A DNA stretch of 64,000 nt. It comes from Ricinus communis (Eukaryota > Streptophyta > Magnoliopsida > Malpighiales > Euphorbiaceae). Made by a program: the position numbers and the translations under genes. Shown one piece after another: positions 1 through 12,800 of this stretch. The notes below the pieces were generated by a model that worked only from the letters and a program-made list of their open reading frames with translations, was not told where the DNA came from and searched no databases. Each line of letters opens with the position of its first letter. The first letter of the stretch is position 1. The stretch covers positions 16,850,285 to 16,914,284 of the forward strand of contig NC_063265.1 of the NCBI RefSeq assembly GCF_019578655.1. Direction: 5' to 3'.

Positions 1-755
1 AATTTGATGTTAATAAACTTAAACAAGTTAAGTCAAGTTCTGATATCATTTAAATTTTAAATTAGTCAGAGTTCGAGTAAGAAAAATTAAACTCGATTAA
101 ATCAAATTAAATTTCATCTCTTAATATTTTGAGTTATGACAATAATTTCTTTTATTTAATTTTATTACTATAAAAAATAATAATTTTATTTTAATTTAAT
201 TATCCTCATTATAAGTAATATGGAGGTAAAGTATACATAGTATAGAATATGTGGAAATCAAGATATAAACATTAAAACAATAGTTATTATTTCTAAAAAT
301 TAGATTAATCTATGTTATATTGTTAATCTTCAAAATCTACTTTAAAAGTCTAAGATGTCAAATCAGAATAATAAATTATTATATCAAATAACTTTGATAT
401 AAATATTTTAGTCCATTTTATACTTAACGTAGTATAATAGTTTTTTTTTTTTTTTTTATCATCATATAACTGTTATTATGAAGGTATAAATTTTCTTCAA
501 GACTTACTGTGAAAATATTACAATTCTACTGTGACCTCGACTGGATTCGGCTTAATCACAAGAATTTTACAAAATTGGGGGTCAAAAGTACAAATTCCAA
601 AAGACAAGTGGAAGGAAAATGCAGCGTCGAATTAGTCGCTAACATGTAAGACACTGATAGAGTTTCCAGTGATTTTATACTCTTGAAAAAATTTGACAAC
701 GAAACCAATTTAGAAGACAACGAGCACCATTGCAGATGCCGCTCTTATTAGTCAG
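1..755. other. AT-rich DNA upstream of the first gene
   Basis: No coding region is visible. The stretch has a poly-T run near 440-457 and becomes less AT-rich after about 530, as expected for the promoter and leader of the gene starting at 916. A possible leader intron runs from a CAG|GTCAGC donor at 756 to a pyrimidine-rich GAGCAG acceptor ending at 884. It is inferred from splice-like sequence only. Confidence 0.4.
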
Positions 756-915
756 GTCAGCGATCTGATCTTGAAACTGACACCTCTAAATCACCCTTTT
801 CTTGATTTTTCTTCTTTTTCTTTTAACTGAAACTTGCTTTTTTTTCTTTTTTTTTTTTATTTCTTTTGGTTATGATATGAGCAGATTATTGTGCGAAAGC
901 TGCTGGATTTAAAGA

Positions 916-3100
916 ATGTCGAGGCCATGGGTACTGGTATTTATGGTAATGTTAATTGTATTCACATCTCAATTTGAATGGAAGCAGCAATTTGGGACTG
1001 AGATTGAAGCCACTCCAACTACTATTTCAAGGACGGACCAATTTCATTCCAGAAGAGAAGAAACTGTTAAAGAAAAGGTTCTCACAAAAATTTATTTATT
1101 TATAGATGTTACCATTTTTTTTTTTTTTTTTTTTTTGTGGAATTATTTCTTAAGGCTAACTGTTACTTTTGTTAACTTGATTTGCATCAAAACTGAATAA
1201 ATATATCTAAGGGGTTGAAGTTCAAGTTGAAGATGAAGTTGAAGTTATTTACTTTTTAATGTAATTACCTGAGTTATTGTGTAGTCCACTAGTGGGTTGT
1301 GATGTAAAAAAGAGGATTTAATAGTTGTTAGAAGTAGAACTTTCTCAAAATCCGGGCATCCTAGTTAGATCAGGATTGAAGTTGGTTTTGGTTTATATTT
1401 GGTACAATGAAGACGGTACCTTTGGAATCTGGCCTCTGTTGAATAAGTCTGTTGTCAGATTGTTTAATCGTTTTGACCACGCTAAGTGAATATCATAACA
1501 AGTTTCATCTACTTCTGCTTATTCTTCTTTATATTCTTTCATAGAGAAAGGATTGATTGAGGAGAAGAAGAGAGTTACAAGAAGTACAAGGTGCTAAGAT
1601 TATTAAATCCACATAAACCTTAGGGAAGTAGAGCTCCATTAAACTTGGTTAGACTGCAAGAAGATGGCAGGATTGATTGGATACAGGCATACAAAGAATC
1701 TCCTATGAAAGATCAGGAAACACATTCAGACATTTTGGGAAACAGAAACCTATCATTACTGTTGATTACGATATGCCTGCTCATCATGTGCATGTGTTAA
1801 GACTGCGCTAATCATGCAAGTCTTAATCCTAGAAAACCTGGTTGCTTTCTCTTGGGGAGGAAAGCCACAAGCGAACCTAATATTTTACTTCTAAAGAAGA
1901 AAAAAAACAACTCTTGTATCTTCCCTGAAGCAAGAATCTCAAATACAATTAATCCAGAGTATCAACAGACTTTCACTTTTATTCTCAAGTCATGCCAACA
2001 TTGCAATTTGACCTCTACAACCTTTCATAGAATTGGATCACCTGTACCCAACAACTTTTAATATTTGACAGAAGTAGCTAAGCTTTTTCTTCTCAATTTT
2101 TCTTTTTCTCATAACTGAAAAGACCCTGTAGATTGGTGTTTTTTTTTAAGGGAAGAATTTAATTTTGAGTCATTGAGGAGATTCACACTTCATGGATGAT
2201 TAGACACTCAATTAAGTTTTTTTCTAGGATTTCTCTTTTATAAATTTTGTCCAATGATGTACTTAGTAGCTTGCTGTTATGGACCTTTCCTATCTGTGCC
2301 CTTGTCAAATGTTTATCTTTTCAATTGTTCATTTTCTTAGTAATTGTTTATTTTTCTGGCGTATAGCAACAAAATGAAATTTTGGTAGTGATGATAGTTT
2401 TGTTCTCCCACATGTGCATGAAACAGTTATTGGACTACTCAATTTTAGTACTCTCTGATAATTACTCATTGACAAGGATTATCTAATCATAGTTCATGCC
2501 ATTTTTAGATTACAAATTATCTTTCATAGCGTAGTTGGAAATTTCTTACGGTTTTTCTCAGACTTTCTTTTTCTCTTTTGATATTTGTGAATCCTTGATG
2601 AATATATGCTTACTGTAGGAGTTCTTCTCACTGGGAATTCTATCCCAAGCTTTCCTGATATTTTTGCATTGTTCAACAGTATTAATTTCTCACTAATGCA
2701 CTTCGCGTAATCTTATCTTCCTTGTGTTTGCTTTCTCTCTTTTCTTTATTTTTTTTATTGGTTAAAAAATTCTTAACATAAATTAGTTTCTTCCATATTT
2801 GAATGTCGATTTTCTTTCAGTCTGACTGGATAGCTTGAGTTTCCAGGTCATCCAACAGTTAGTCAAGATTTATAATTTTTGTTTTTTTGTCTATGTTAAC
2901 TCTATGGGCTCTCAACTTTGCTGCAGATTATCCTCTCTCAAGAAAAGAATATTCAGAAACTTAATGAGCTGGTCCGGAGTCTTCAGGAACAGTTGATACA
3001 ATGCAGAAGTGAAAATTATGTTGCCAATGGCACTGCAATGCCTGTGAATGAAGCTGAACACTTGAATGAGCTGGAGCAGCAACCGATCTTGGAGGACTAG
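916..3100 (+). CDS. Small membrane-anchored coiled-coil protein, function unknown (2 exons)
   Basis: Two exons, 916-1077 and 2927-3100, join in phase 0 across a 1,849-nt intron (AAG|GTTCTC donor, TTTGCTGCAG acceptor) to give a 111-aa protein. Residues 5-18 are a hydrophobic stretch after MSRP, so the protein probably has an N-terminal signal anchor or uncleaved signal. The rest is charged: residues about 45-85 are rich in E, K, Q, L and R with heptad-like spacing (motifs VKEK, LNELVRSLQEQL), suggesting a short coiled coil. The tail is acidic and ends in PILED. Splitting the frame at a clean splice pair and continuing the same charged helix across it supports a real gene. The layout fits a small plant protein with no assigned function, but I recognise no named family. 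Without splicing the first ORF runs into poly-T-encoded phenylalanines, which is clearly intron. A leader intron ending at 884 is possible. Confidence 0.72.
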
Positions 3101-5900
3101 ACATGGATAATGCACATTTAACAAAAAAAATGCTTGGTACGTGCAAATATTTGAACCTTTATCTTTGTTGCTCAGCAAATCAAATTCTGTGAAGATGGTT
3201 ACATTATTTAAGTTGATTTGTATAATGCAATTTTAATCCATGTCGCCACTATGTTGCACAAACTGAACCCAAATGATTTGGTGGATGAAATCTTTCTGTA
3301 GCAGGTTGTAGATATTTTCTGCTTTGGAGTAGAAACTGATGAGCCAATACTACTTCAAAGATCTTTGTGCATGTGGCATTGTTGATCTCTGTTTCGCTAG
3401 GTCTCAAGCAACTGAGACTTTAAATTATACATCTGTCAATCCTATTACAATGGTTGTGGTTTCTGGTCTATCTGATTTCACATTCTCACTACCAAATGGC
3501 ATGGCCTTTCTTCTGAACTGGTCTACTGCGCATGTCCAATTGTTTCTGTTCAAATTTACTTAACCCTTCATTTTACCTTAAAATTCTGTTGTATAAGGAT
3601 GTGCAGACATAGAAATGAAATTCTTACAGTTCAAATTAGCAAGAAACTCCTATGGCAAGTCCCACTTGGGAATTTTTTTTTTCTACTATACTTATACTTG
3701 AGTCTAAGAAACTTGCATTAGTTTGAAGTTGAAAAGAAAAGGGCCATCATCATGTAGGAGCATGTTATGCACGACTCTCATGTGACATGTCAGGGATATA
3801 GATACTGTTTTTGGGCATACATAGATGATTTTCCATTGGATCTTGTCCAGTTTTTATGCTGTTGCTTTGGCTCTTCTTCAAAGTCGTCATCGCAGTGGAA
3901 TAAAAATTATTAGTGCCTATCAAATTTAGCCTTGAAAATGAACAAACATATAAACAACCTTCATCCCAACTCTTAATTTCTGTGATGCTGCTGCATTTCT
4001 TGTGAGATTCAAGAATTTCATTTTGTTTACTTGCTCCCTTGATCACCAGCACAGAATAATTGTGATTTGGCCTACCAGTTTAACTTCTACTCAACTGTCA
4101 ATTTATTACTATGTGCAGATGCATTTAGTTAGTATGGTTATTATTCTTGCTACCATTTCTGGATAGCCTTTACTCTTTAGTTCCCATCAATTGTCTTTAT
4201 TTTTATGACAACTTGCAGCTATAACTTCAAAAGCTCAAATATTTATTAGTAGAACATGCACTGTTGGTTGCAATTTATGTGTACTATTCATAAGGTGAGA
4301 ATTTGAAGGGCTCTTGGTGTATCTTTTGAATGACTGAATAATTGATGCGATGTATCAAGGAAATCTACTTTAGATTGGGTGGGTCAATTTAATGTCTCAA
4401 CCATCTAAGAGAAAAGTTAGATGATTAACATTCCAGTCAAGAAGAGGGTTCAGATTGATGATTATTTAGCTGAATTCTTTATGTTCATGTTATGATCTAT
4501 TATCGGTTAAATCTGTTATATGGTGTCGGAGTTATTAGGTAGGAGGAGTGTATGCATTTCCCTTTGAGATAAGTTTGTGGGTCAAGTGCCTGTGAAAGGA
4601 AGGGATCTATCTACCTAATAAATTTCTCTATCTGGCCTCTCTGATATCTAATAGGGGGACCTAATTTATCTTAGGTATTGTTGTGTGTACGTGATTGGCT
4701 TGATTTTAAGGAAATGAGTATACGAGGGATAACCTTAACAGAATGTCTACAACCTGCCAACTTCCTGTAATATACTTGTTGACCCATTACCAGAAACAAA
4801 AGAAAAAAGGAAAAGGAAACTGGCTTTGACTTGTTGACATCCATCCAAAATGACTGAACTTACATCTTTGAAATAATTTAAAGCCTGAACCAAGGTTTCA
4901 TGGGTGCCTGTGGATGAAACTTTACTAAGTGAGTGCTGCTTTCCCCCAACTATTGGATGCTATGGATGAGACTTTGTTAGCTACTAATCACATACCATTT
5001 CTACAATATTCTGATGGTAAAGTCGAATATCATATAGACCCCAAACTCTAATATGGATGTAACCATTTAAGGATGAGAATTTATCTTTTCTAGTAATTAA
5101 GACAAAATTTCAATAGAATATTCTATCACAGTTTTGGTAGAAGAAAGCAATCTGTAATCCTTTTTTTCTCTATGCTAATCTCTATTGAGTCACCAGCTGG
5201 TGAAGGGGAAAAATTGAAAAGAAGAATAAACAAAAATGGTTTTCATCAGGTGGAAGAATCCCAGTAAAATTGTTAAGTAGGACATTTAAATGAAATCCTG
5301 ATAGCAGTCATGGAAATAATTCCACATGGAAGTAAATCCCTATCTCCATCTAAACCCAGTCTCAATCTTGAAGCAAAAGGTGGATGCCACTCTTAATTTC
5401 TTGGACAGATCAACCATAAATAAATTATAACCTTACCCACCTCCCCAACAGAATTAACTTAATGACACATAATGCAATTTATATCAGTAGTTAGCAGTCC
5501 CTTGATGAAAACAGAACATGTGCAAATTCTAAACCCTAAATAGCCTCAATCAAAGTGTTTGCCATGCCCATGAAAAATAAAATAAAATATAGTGGTCTCA
5601 CTTTCATAACCAAATTTCCCTTTTAATGCTTTAAAGAAGGAATTAATCACGGGATGCTAATCTGTTGCCATCGATCTTTCTCACTAGATAATAACATCAT
5701 TAATGCCTCCTCTAACTTTTCATTCTTTTCTACTTGTAAATTTAAGAGAAGTGTCTCTCATGGAAATTCAATGCAGCCCAAAGACATGCAAATCAGATAA
5801 CCTATGAGTTTAATTTTCAACTATTAACAATTGCAGGAGACTAAGATCAAATTGTATAACAGAATGAAAACACACTGACTTCTTCTTACTATATATATTT
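3101..5900. other. 3' flank and intergenic DNA, no gene seen
   Basis: The first few hundred bases are probably the 3' untranslated region of the small coiled-coil gene. Beyond that only short open frames occur (for example 3339-3563 + and 3765-4052 -). They have no domain, no homologue I recognise and no splice partners. Confidence 0.45.
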
Positions 5901-5924
5901 GTATATTGTTCGCAAGTGGAGTTC

Positions 5925-5990
5925 GAGATTGAGATCTCACAGCTCCATAGACGACTGCAGTACTGATTGAGCTACACCAATTAATCTAAC
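5925..5990 (-). repeat. tRNA-like (SINE-type) remnant
   Basis: Read on the minus strand, this stretch has GTAGCTCAATCAGT, close to a pol III A box, followed about 40 bases later by TCTCGAACTCC, close to a B box (GGTTCGANNCC). Spacing and order are as in a tRNA, but no acceptor stem folds, so it is not a tRNA gene. A tRNA-derived SINE head or a decayed tRNA fragment fits best. Confidence 0.35.
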
Positions 5991-6157
5991 CAAGTGAAGT
6001 TAATAATCATACACGCACCTTCACCAAATATATTAAGGAAACCTAGAACTAAGAACGATAAGTGATCATTTTTTTGTTACCTTATCTTTTCTTCCTCCTC
6101 TTTTTAAGAAAGGAAATTTGCCGTCCACCGTACTAGCTATAAATATATATTGGATTA

Positions 6158-6378
6158 AGATCCTCTCATGTTAACGTTAATTGATAGGTCATGTTTATAC
6201 AATTCTAACCATTAAATTTATAATCAATGATTGAAAATTATCATCTAAAAGATAACTATCTATTTTTAAAAATTTAAATTCAAATTCTTAATAAAATCTC
6301 AACTATTCAATCCGAAAATAAAAGGCGAAGATTATAAATATGATAGTTTAGTTCCAATTGAAGAGGATCTCCGGTTAG
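6158..6378. mobile_element. Possible short inverted-repeat element (MITE-like)
   Basis: The ends are inverted copies: AAGATCCTCTCATG on the left and, on the opposite strand, GAGATCCTCTTCAATTGG on the right. About 220 bp of AT-rich non-coding sequence lies between them. No clear target duplication was found, so the call is weak. Confidence 0.3.
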
Positions 6379-6379
6379 A

Positions 6380-9300
6380 GCCCTTGTGAACCCAAAAAAG
6401 CTAGGCAAGTCCATTTTGGAAATAACTATTTTATTGTCCTACATTCCCATTCCTTAGAAAGATTGTTAATATAAGTAAAAGGATTTGCCATGTCATATTC
6501 AATACTAAATAAACTTCAGCCTACAAAATTAAATTTTCTTCTTCATCTTTACTAATTCAATCACTTTTTACATAAGTTTTATTTACGTTATTGAAGGTTT
6601 AATTCTCAAGCTAAAAAAGGAGTATGTATTTACATGTATATTTTTAGTTCTCTTAATTTACACGAGTAGGGTCAAAAGACACTATTGACCATACAATCCC
6701 AGACGTGCTCAAGGGTGCATATGGATAGAAGGCTATAAGGCATGAGAAACATCAATTTTTAAAGAGAAATTTACTCTCAATCCCTCATTTTCTTAAGAGA
6801 TTATTAATTGATATGCAAAAATAATGATAATAATAATAATAATAATACAGAAGGACAGAAGATAAGATACATTTAATTATCTGCATATCATTATAGGAAA
6901 TTGCATGCACACTTAAGGGTCTAAAGCTCGTTAAAAAAATGTATAATATGGAAGAAGATAAGAGTTGCAATTATTGTATTCCAGTACGACTATCATAAGT
7001 TTTAAATACAAGCAGAATCTTTAGAAAAAAAAAAAACACTATTATAATTGCAAATGTCCATAGTCAAATTGTGCTTAGAAAGGTTCCATAATCACATTGC
7101 TTCAGTAGTGATCTTTATGGAGAGGAAGTCTCCATGACAATGGTAGAGAGGCTTACATAGCTTGAGTATTGCCCCGTGTTTCAAATTGGTAAATTTGATA
7201 TATGTTTAGGGTTTCTTTGATATTTAATTTGTTGGTTCAAATTAGGTTTTAATCCTATGATTTTCTTGTATCCTCGCCTTTGAGGTGTTTACAAATGAAA
7301 CCATTTAGTTGTTATAGCTTGAAATTAGAACATTTACTCTAAAATTTCTTAAAAACCTTAAATATTTTAATGAAAAATTTAATACTTGTAGCAGTCTAGT
7401 GACAAAATATAATAATAGAACAGTGAACCTAGAGTACAGATATGATTACTTGTGTGAATCCTGGTTACAGGCCACACCTAGGATGTGGTCGAATTCTAGA
7501 CCTTAGCATTCAACTCGAGAATGAAATCGATTTAAATATAGAATTTCAATCTATAAGAAGCTAATTACAAGTGAAGCTAATAAAAAACACGTCAGAAATA
7601 CTAAAATACAAGAATGTTTAATAGAATGAGAAATTTATCATCGAGAGATTTTCGAGCAATTTCTTGTTTTAAGCTATATAAAGAGTGAAGTACCTTTTAG
7701 AACTAGTTAAATCAGACAAAAATTGAAAATTTTGAATGGCAAACTTGTAAAATTATGGGAAATGAATGAGGAGCTTTTAAGATTTATTAGAGAATTAGGG
7801 CATCAAAAGAAAAAGGGAACAAGACTATTCAAATGGTAGATCTGTAATTTATAACACCTTGTAGAAGCTGGAACTTAGAAAGAAAGTAGGGGTAATTTAG
7901 GCAGTTCAGACATTAGATTTATGAGCAGTAACAGTCGTGCTCTTCTTTTATATTTATAGCGCAATTATTAATTAAATCTTAAATTTTATATTTTTAATTA
8001 TTTATTTAATTATTTTAAAATATTAAAATAAATATTTATGATTTTAACTTATTTTTAAATATATTATTCAATAACAATTTTTAATATTTTACAATGAAAA
8101 AAAATAATATTGCAAGGCAATTCAGTTTAGTAACATTAAAATTAGTGAATAAATAAAAAAATTATTACATTTACATCTAAAATATTTAAAATATATATAT
8201 ATGTGAAATCTTTAATATATTAGTAAGTCTATGATAAACTATTTTTATATATTCATAATTATTATTTTTTAATAAGTATAATTGACTATTTATATTCATT
8301 TTTTTTACCTTAAAATATTAAAAATTATCATCGAAAAATATTAATATGAATTTATCATTTTTATAATAGAGTATAACGGTACAATTACTCCTGTTCTATG
8401 GCAATTAACATATCCTATGAATAAAAAGATAATGAAAAAAATACATTATTCGAAAAACACAAATTAAAGTTTTTCTTTTTATTTTTTTCTTTCTTTTTTG
8501 CCTTCCTTACCTTCTAGAAGAGATAATCACAGCTTATTCTATGGTCAAATCCTTCAAACCCATATCAATAACATATATTAAATACAAATGTTAATAAAGA
8601 AAAGAAAAAGGAAGAAACTTTGAATTGAAAAGGAAGTGGTCATTTGGTTAAATATAATAAATTGTGAGCTGCTTGAGTAAATGGATATTAAGTTGGTGCT
8701 TTAATGAGAGCCACCAAAAGCCAAACTGCATAAATTCTGCCTTAATTTTAAGTCAGTTTTAGATAAGTTTGTATTTATATCAGCCATTTATGCCATTGAA
8801 ATTGGACTCTGCTGAACTTATTGAATTTGGATTTTAAAGAGAATATAAAAAAAAGGAAGTTGACCCAAATTAGTTTGCTATTGCCAAATGAAAAACCTAA
8901 CTATATATACATAAAATTAGAAAGTTTTCCTTGTGCACTTCCACTTGATGTTTTGACTTTGTAATTAGCTTTCAAACTAATTATCAAATTGGGAAAAATT
9001 ACTTTTATTTGATAAAGAAAAAAACTATCAGTTGGGTTGGTCTTAAATAATTGAATATCCATAAAAGAGTATAAATAATGCAATTTGGGCAGCAGGTGGG
9101 TGTGAGATAACAGTATGTACTTATTGCAAATTTTTAGTCTTAATTTCAATTAAATTGCATAATTCTATAGTCAATTAAATTGCCATTCAATCTTCTATTC
9201 TATAATGCAAAAAAACAAAAGATCTAAGGCAAAAACAATTTATGAATGGTTGCATTTTTCAATTATTAACAATGTTGTAAAGGGAAATTAGATCAGATTG

Positions 9301-9910
9301 TTTAATGGTGGTAAATTATAGCCAACTACACCTTTTAATTTCAAGTTGCATTTTTCAATGACAACCTTCAATGCTCCTATTAAACTGAAAATTAAATCAC
9401 TATTGTACCATTTTTTACATGAGAGATTCTTTTTTTTTTTCTTTTAGTTCCCCCATACACAACTGGACAATTTCTCTAGTCTTGGGTTTTTTTCATCTCT
9501 CTTTTTTATATTTTACGAAAGGACTTTTTAATACATTTTTTTATATATATCAAATTTTTTATTTAAAAAATTATTTCATAGTAAGACTAGACTCTTTATT
9601 TTTTAAATATAAAATAAAAAATTAATTTATTATTTATATTTAGAGAGTCAAATTTCATTCTCTATATTAAATTTAATAACTGCATTGATTTGTTATTTGT
9701 ATTTGATTAATTGATAATTGTAACTCTTTTATATTAATAAAAATTGAAAAAATAAAACGATTAATACATGTAGAAAAAAAAATAAAATATAAAGTAAAAT
9801 ATAAAGAATTCATTTGATTTAAATAAAAAAAAATTACTTTTTAAATTTTATTATTATAGATATGATGCTCCCTAAAATAAAAGATATTATTAAAAATGCT
9901 CTTATATATA
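6380..9910. other. AT-rich intergenic DNA, no gene seen
   Basis: Only short frames rich in F, I, K, L and Y occur here, as expected by chance in such AT-rich DNA. Simple runs include TAA repeats near 6826-6846. Around 9865-9905 there is a fragment like the GATGCTC-type MITE ends found further right. Confidence 0.45.
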
Positions 9911-12339
9911 GGATTAATTACAATTTACCTCCAAAAATTAAACCTTTTACACTAGTCAGAATATTATCTTTTTATTACATTAAACCCTTGAAATTTTATG
10001 TTACTAGTTACTACTCCTTTTGTCCAACATTATCGCAATCAAAGAGTTAAATTGACCAAAAAAATTACAATTTAATCCTTAACTTTTTATCAAGTATTAA
10101 GTTTTTTTGTTTTGTATTAGATTAGGGTAAAATTTTAAATTTAGCACAAATTATTGTTAGTGTCTTTAATGAAATATACTATTTAATATTATTTACTTGC
10201 TTTTATTTTTTATTTTTAGATAAATCTAATCTTAGTTAAAGCAACAATATTAATTTTTATATAATTTAATTTAAGTTATTAAAATAATACATTTTATAAA
10301 TAAAAAATAACTTAACCATTCTAAATAACTTTTATTCATAAAGAAATTAAAACTTGTGATAAAATAATAGAAAACATAACATCTTGAATATACGATTGCT
10401 TGCATATTTTAAACATTCATCAAATTAAAAATATAAAATCATAAATATTTCTAAATTAAAAAGGCATTGTTACAAAAAATTTATAATATAGAATAAAAGT
10501 GTGTTTCTATAAAATATTTTAATTTTTATTTAAAATAGAGCATCCTCAATGGTCCTCTTTAATCTTATAGTAGTTTTAGTTGTTAAAAACTATAAAATTC
10601 GTTCATTAATTAGTTTTTGACTATGTGAATTACGGATGAAGATAGTATTAGAGTATCCTCGATGGTGCTCTTTATTTTAAAAAGTATTTTTTTATTTAAT
10701 AAAGAGTATTTTTATTTATATTTAACTATAAAAAATAGAAAACTTTCTTTGAGTCCAATAGTCTCTTTACTTTGCTTTATCCAACAAGCATTAATGTTTT
10801 ATATTTTTTTTCTTTTTTTTAGAAGGAGAAAGAAAAATCATTTTTAAAGAAAAATATAAAAAATAATAAATATCAATTAATAAAATATATAGGAAACTAA
10901 ATTTACTCTTTAGAGTGTCCTCAACAATACCTTATATATGTATGTCTATTAAATTATAAATAAATTAACTATCTATTTTAATGTGTCCTCAAATGTGTTA
11001 TTTTAAGAATGCTCTCTATTTTACTATCTAGTTAATTTTTTATTAATAAAGTAAAAAGAGAAAAAATAAATAATAAGAGAGGATGTGACTCTTATACTAT
11101 ACATGGCAATAAAGGGGGAAGGGGAATGTAAGGTATTTTAAAGAAAAGGAAAAGGAGTTGAAGGGAAGGGAAGAAAAAGTATTTATCTTATTGTATTTGG
11201 TTACATAAAAATTTTCATTAAAGGAAAGAGAGGGGAATTAATTGATCTTAAATTTTTTATTTCAGTCATAGAGATAAAAATAATAATTAATTATATTTTA
11301 ATTTCTTTTCATGAGTACACTCTAAATTGGAATATAATCAATTTCAACTTCTACAAGAGAAATGAAAGAGAATCATTCCTCTTCAATTCTCTTTTTCTTC
11401 TAAAATACTTAATTACCAAACACAATTGCATCTAATTCTTCATCTATTTACTTCCCTATTTACTAATTATTTCTTCATCTATTTACTTCTCTTTCTCTTA
11501 AATTACCATCTATCCATGCATAGTGTTAAAGAAAAAAAATAAAAAAAGTAAGAAAAAAAAATAATATAATATACTTAAAGAGTCATTTTCTCTTCTTTTT
11601 TAAAAATTTAAAGAGAGAATGTGGCTCTAAAGAGCATCTCTTCTTTATTTTAAAAAGCATAATTTTTATAATAAAAAGTATTTTATAAAATATTTAAATA
11701 TAAAAGAATATTTTATTTAAACCCAATACACTCTTTATGTTTTATTATTTATTTTACTTTTATTTCTATAAGCATTAAATATTTTGATTTCTCTCTCATT
11801 TTCTTCTAACTTTTTATCAATATAAAAACAAGAATTACAAATATCAATTAATCATGTGCATAGAAATTTATATTACATTTATTAAATATAAAGTAGAGAG
11901 TGAAGTTTGACTCTTTATATATAGATCGTCAAATTAAGTCTCTATTTTATATTTAAAGAATAAAAAGTGCATTAAAGTGTCATTTTATAATATGATATAT
12001 AAAAAGTGCATTGGAGATGCTATAAGTCATTTTGAAAAAGAAAGATGAATTAGGGAGTTTCTTGAAAGCTTAGTTTTTGCATATGCTTCCTATAATAGAG
12101 AAGGAGCATGACTTAAGAATTTGGAGATACTCTTATTTTATATTTAAAAAATAAAAAGTGTATTAGAGTCTTATTTTATTAAATGACTTTTTATAATTTA
12201 TATAGAAAGTCATTTGGAGATGCTCTTAGCATCTAAATGAAAAACAATAATATAAAAATTTGGTGAGTTTTAATATTATAAAAAATTATCTTGACTAGTA
12301 TAACAGATATAATTTGATGAGTTAAATAGTAATTAATCT
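9911..12339. mobile_element. Probable MULE-like inverted-repeat element, invaded by other MITEs
   Basis: The left end (GGATTAATTACAATTTA..., with ACACTAGTCAGAATATTA about 45 bases in) matches the reverse complement of the right end (AGATTAATTACTATTTAAC..., with ATACTAGTCAAGATAATT). The diverged inverted arms are about 95 bp. Flanks are TTATATATA and AAATATATA, which could be a decayed 9-bp target duplication. No transposase frame is present, and the interior is filled by the MITE cluster at 10540-12235. Long arms without coding sequence fit a non-autonomous Mutator-like element. Divergence leaves real uncertainty. Confidence 0.4.
10540..12235. repeat. Cluster of related MITE fragments (GAGCATCTC ends)
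   Basis: The motif GAGCATCCTCAATGGTCC and variants recurs in both orientations: about 10540, 10650 (GAGTATCCTCGATGGTGC), 11630 (AGAGCATCTCTTC), 12003-12016 (CATTGGAGATGCTAT) and 12215 (TTTGGAGATGCTC). Each is followed by similar AT-rich text with TCTTTATTTTAAAAAG. The ends resemble plant PIF/Harbinger-type MITEs whose termini read GAGCATCTCCAA. Copies are truncated and overlapping, so individual boundaries are not given. Confidence 0.5.
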
Positions 12340-12386
12340 AAATATATAAAGAACACATTTTAAGAAAATTCTATGGGGCCTTTATT

Positions 12387-12793
12387 GGTTTAATTGCTAA
12401 AAAGAAATTTTACACCATTTTTAGATTTTCAATTTTATCATCATATTTTAATATTAATTTCAATTTTAAATTCCGATGAGTTTTACCAATTGGATTTGCT
12501 GATTCATTACTAAAATTTTATTGTTTCAACATATAAGATTAAAGAAACTCTAAAGTTAAGAAAAGAAATAATTAATATATTTAAGTGATAATATATTAGT
12601 AATCGGATGAGTCAACAACTCTAAAATTGACCCATCTCTTTTTTGTTATCGTTAAAGTTCATACCATTTCAGCAAATTTGACTAATATACTAAAAATTAA
12701 AATTGAAATCAATATTACAATAAAAAATTTAAAATTATGTGCTAAATTTAATAATAAATTAAAAATATAAGAATTTTTTAGCAATCAAGCGGT
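12387..12793. mobile_element. 0.4-kb inverted-repeat element with CTTTATT flanks
   Basis: The arms are inverted copies of roughly 100 bp: the left begins GGTTTAATTGCTAAAAA and the right, on the other strand, CCGCTTGATTGCTAAAAA. Both continue into similar text ending near ATTTCAATTTTAA. The direct repeat CTTTATT lies at 12380-12386 and 12794-12800, consistent with a target duplication of 7-9 bp. There is no coding region. It is probably a non-autonomous MULE- or hAT-type element. Confidence 0.5.
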
Positions 12794-12800
12794 CTTTATT

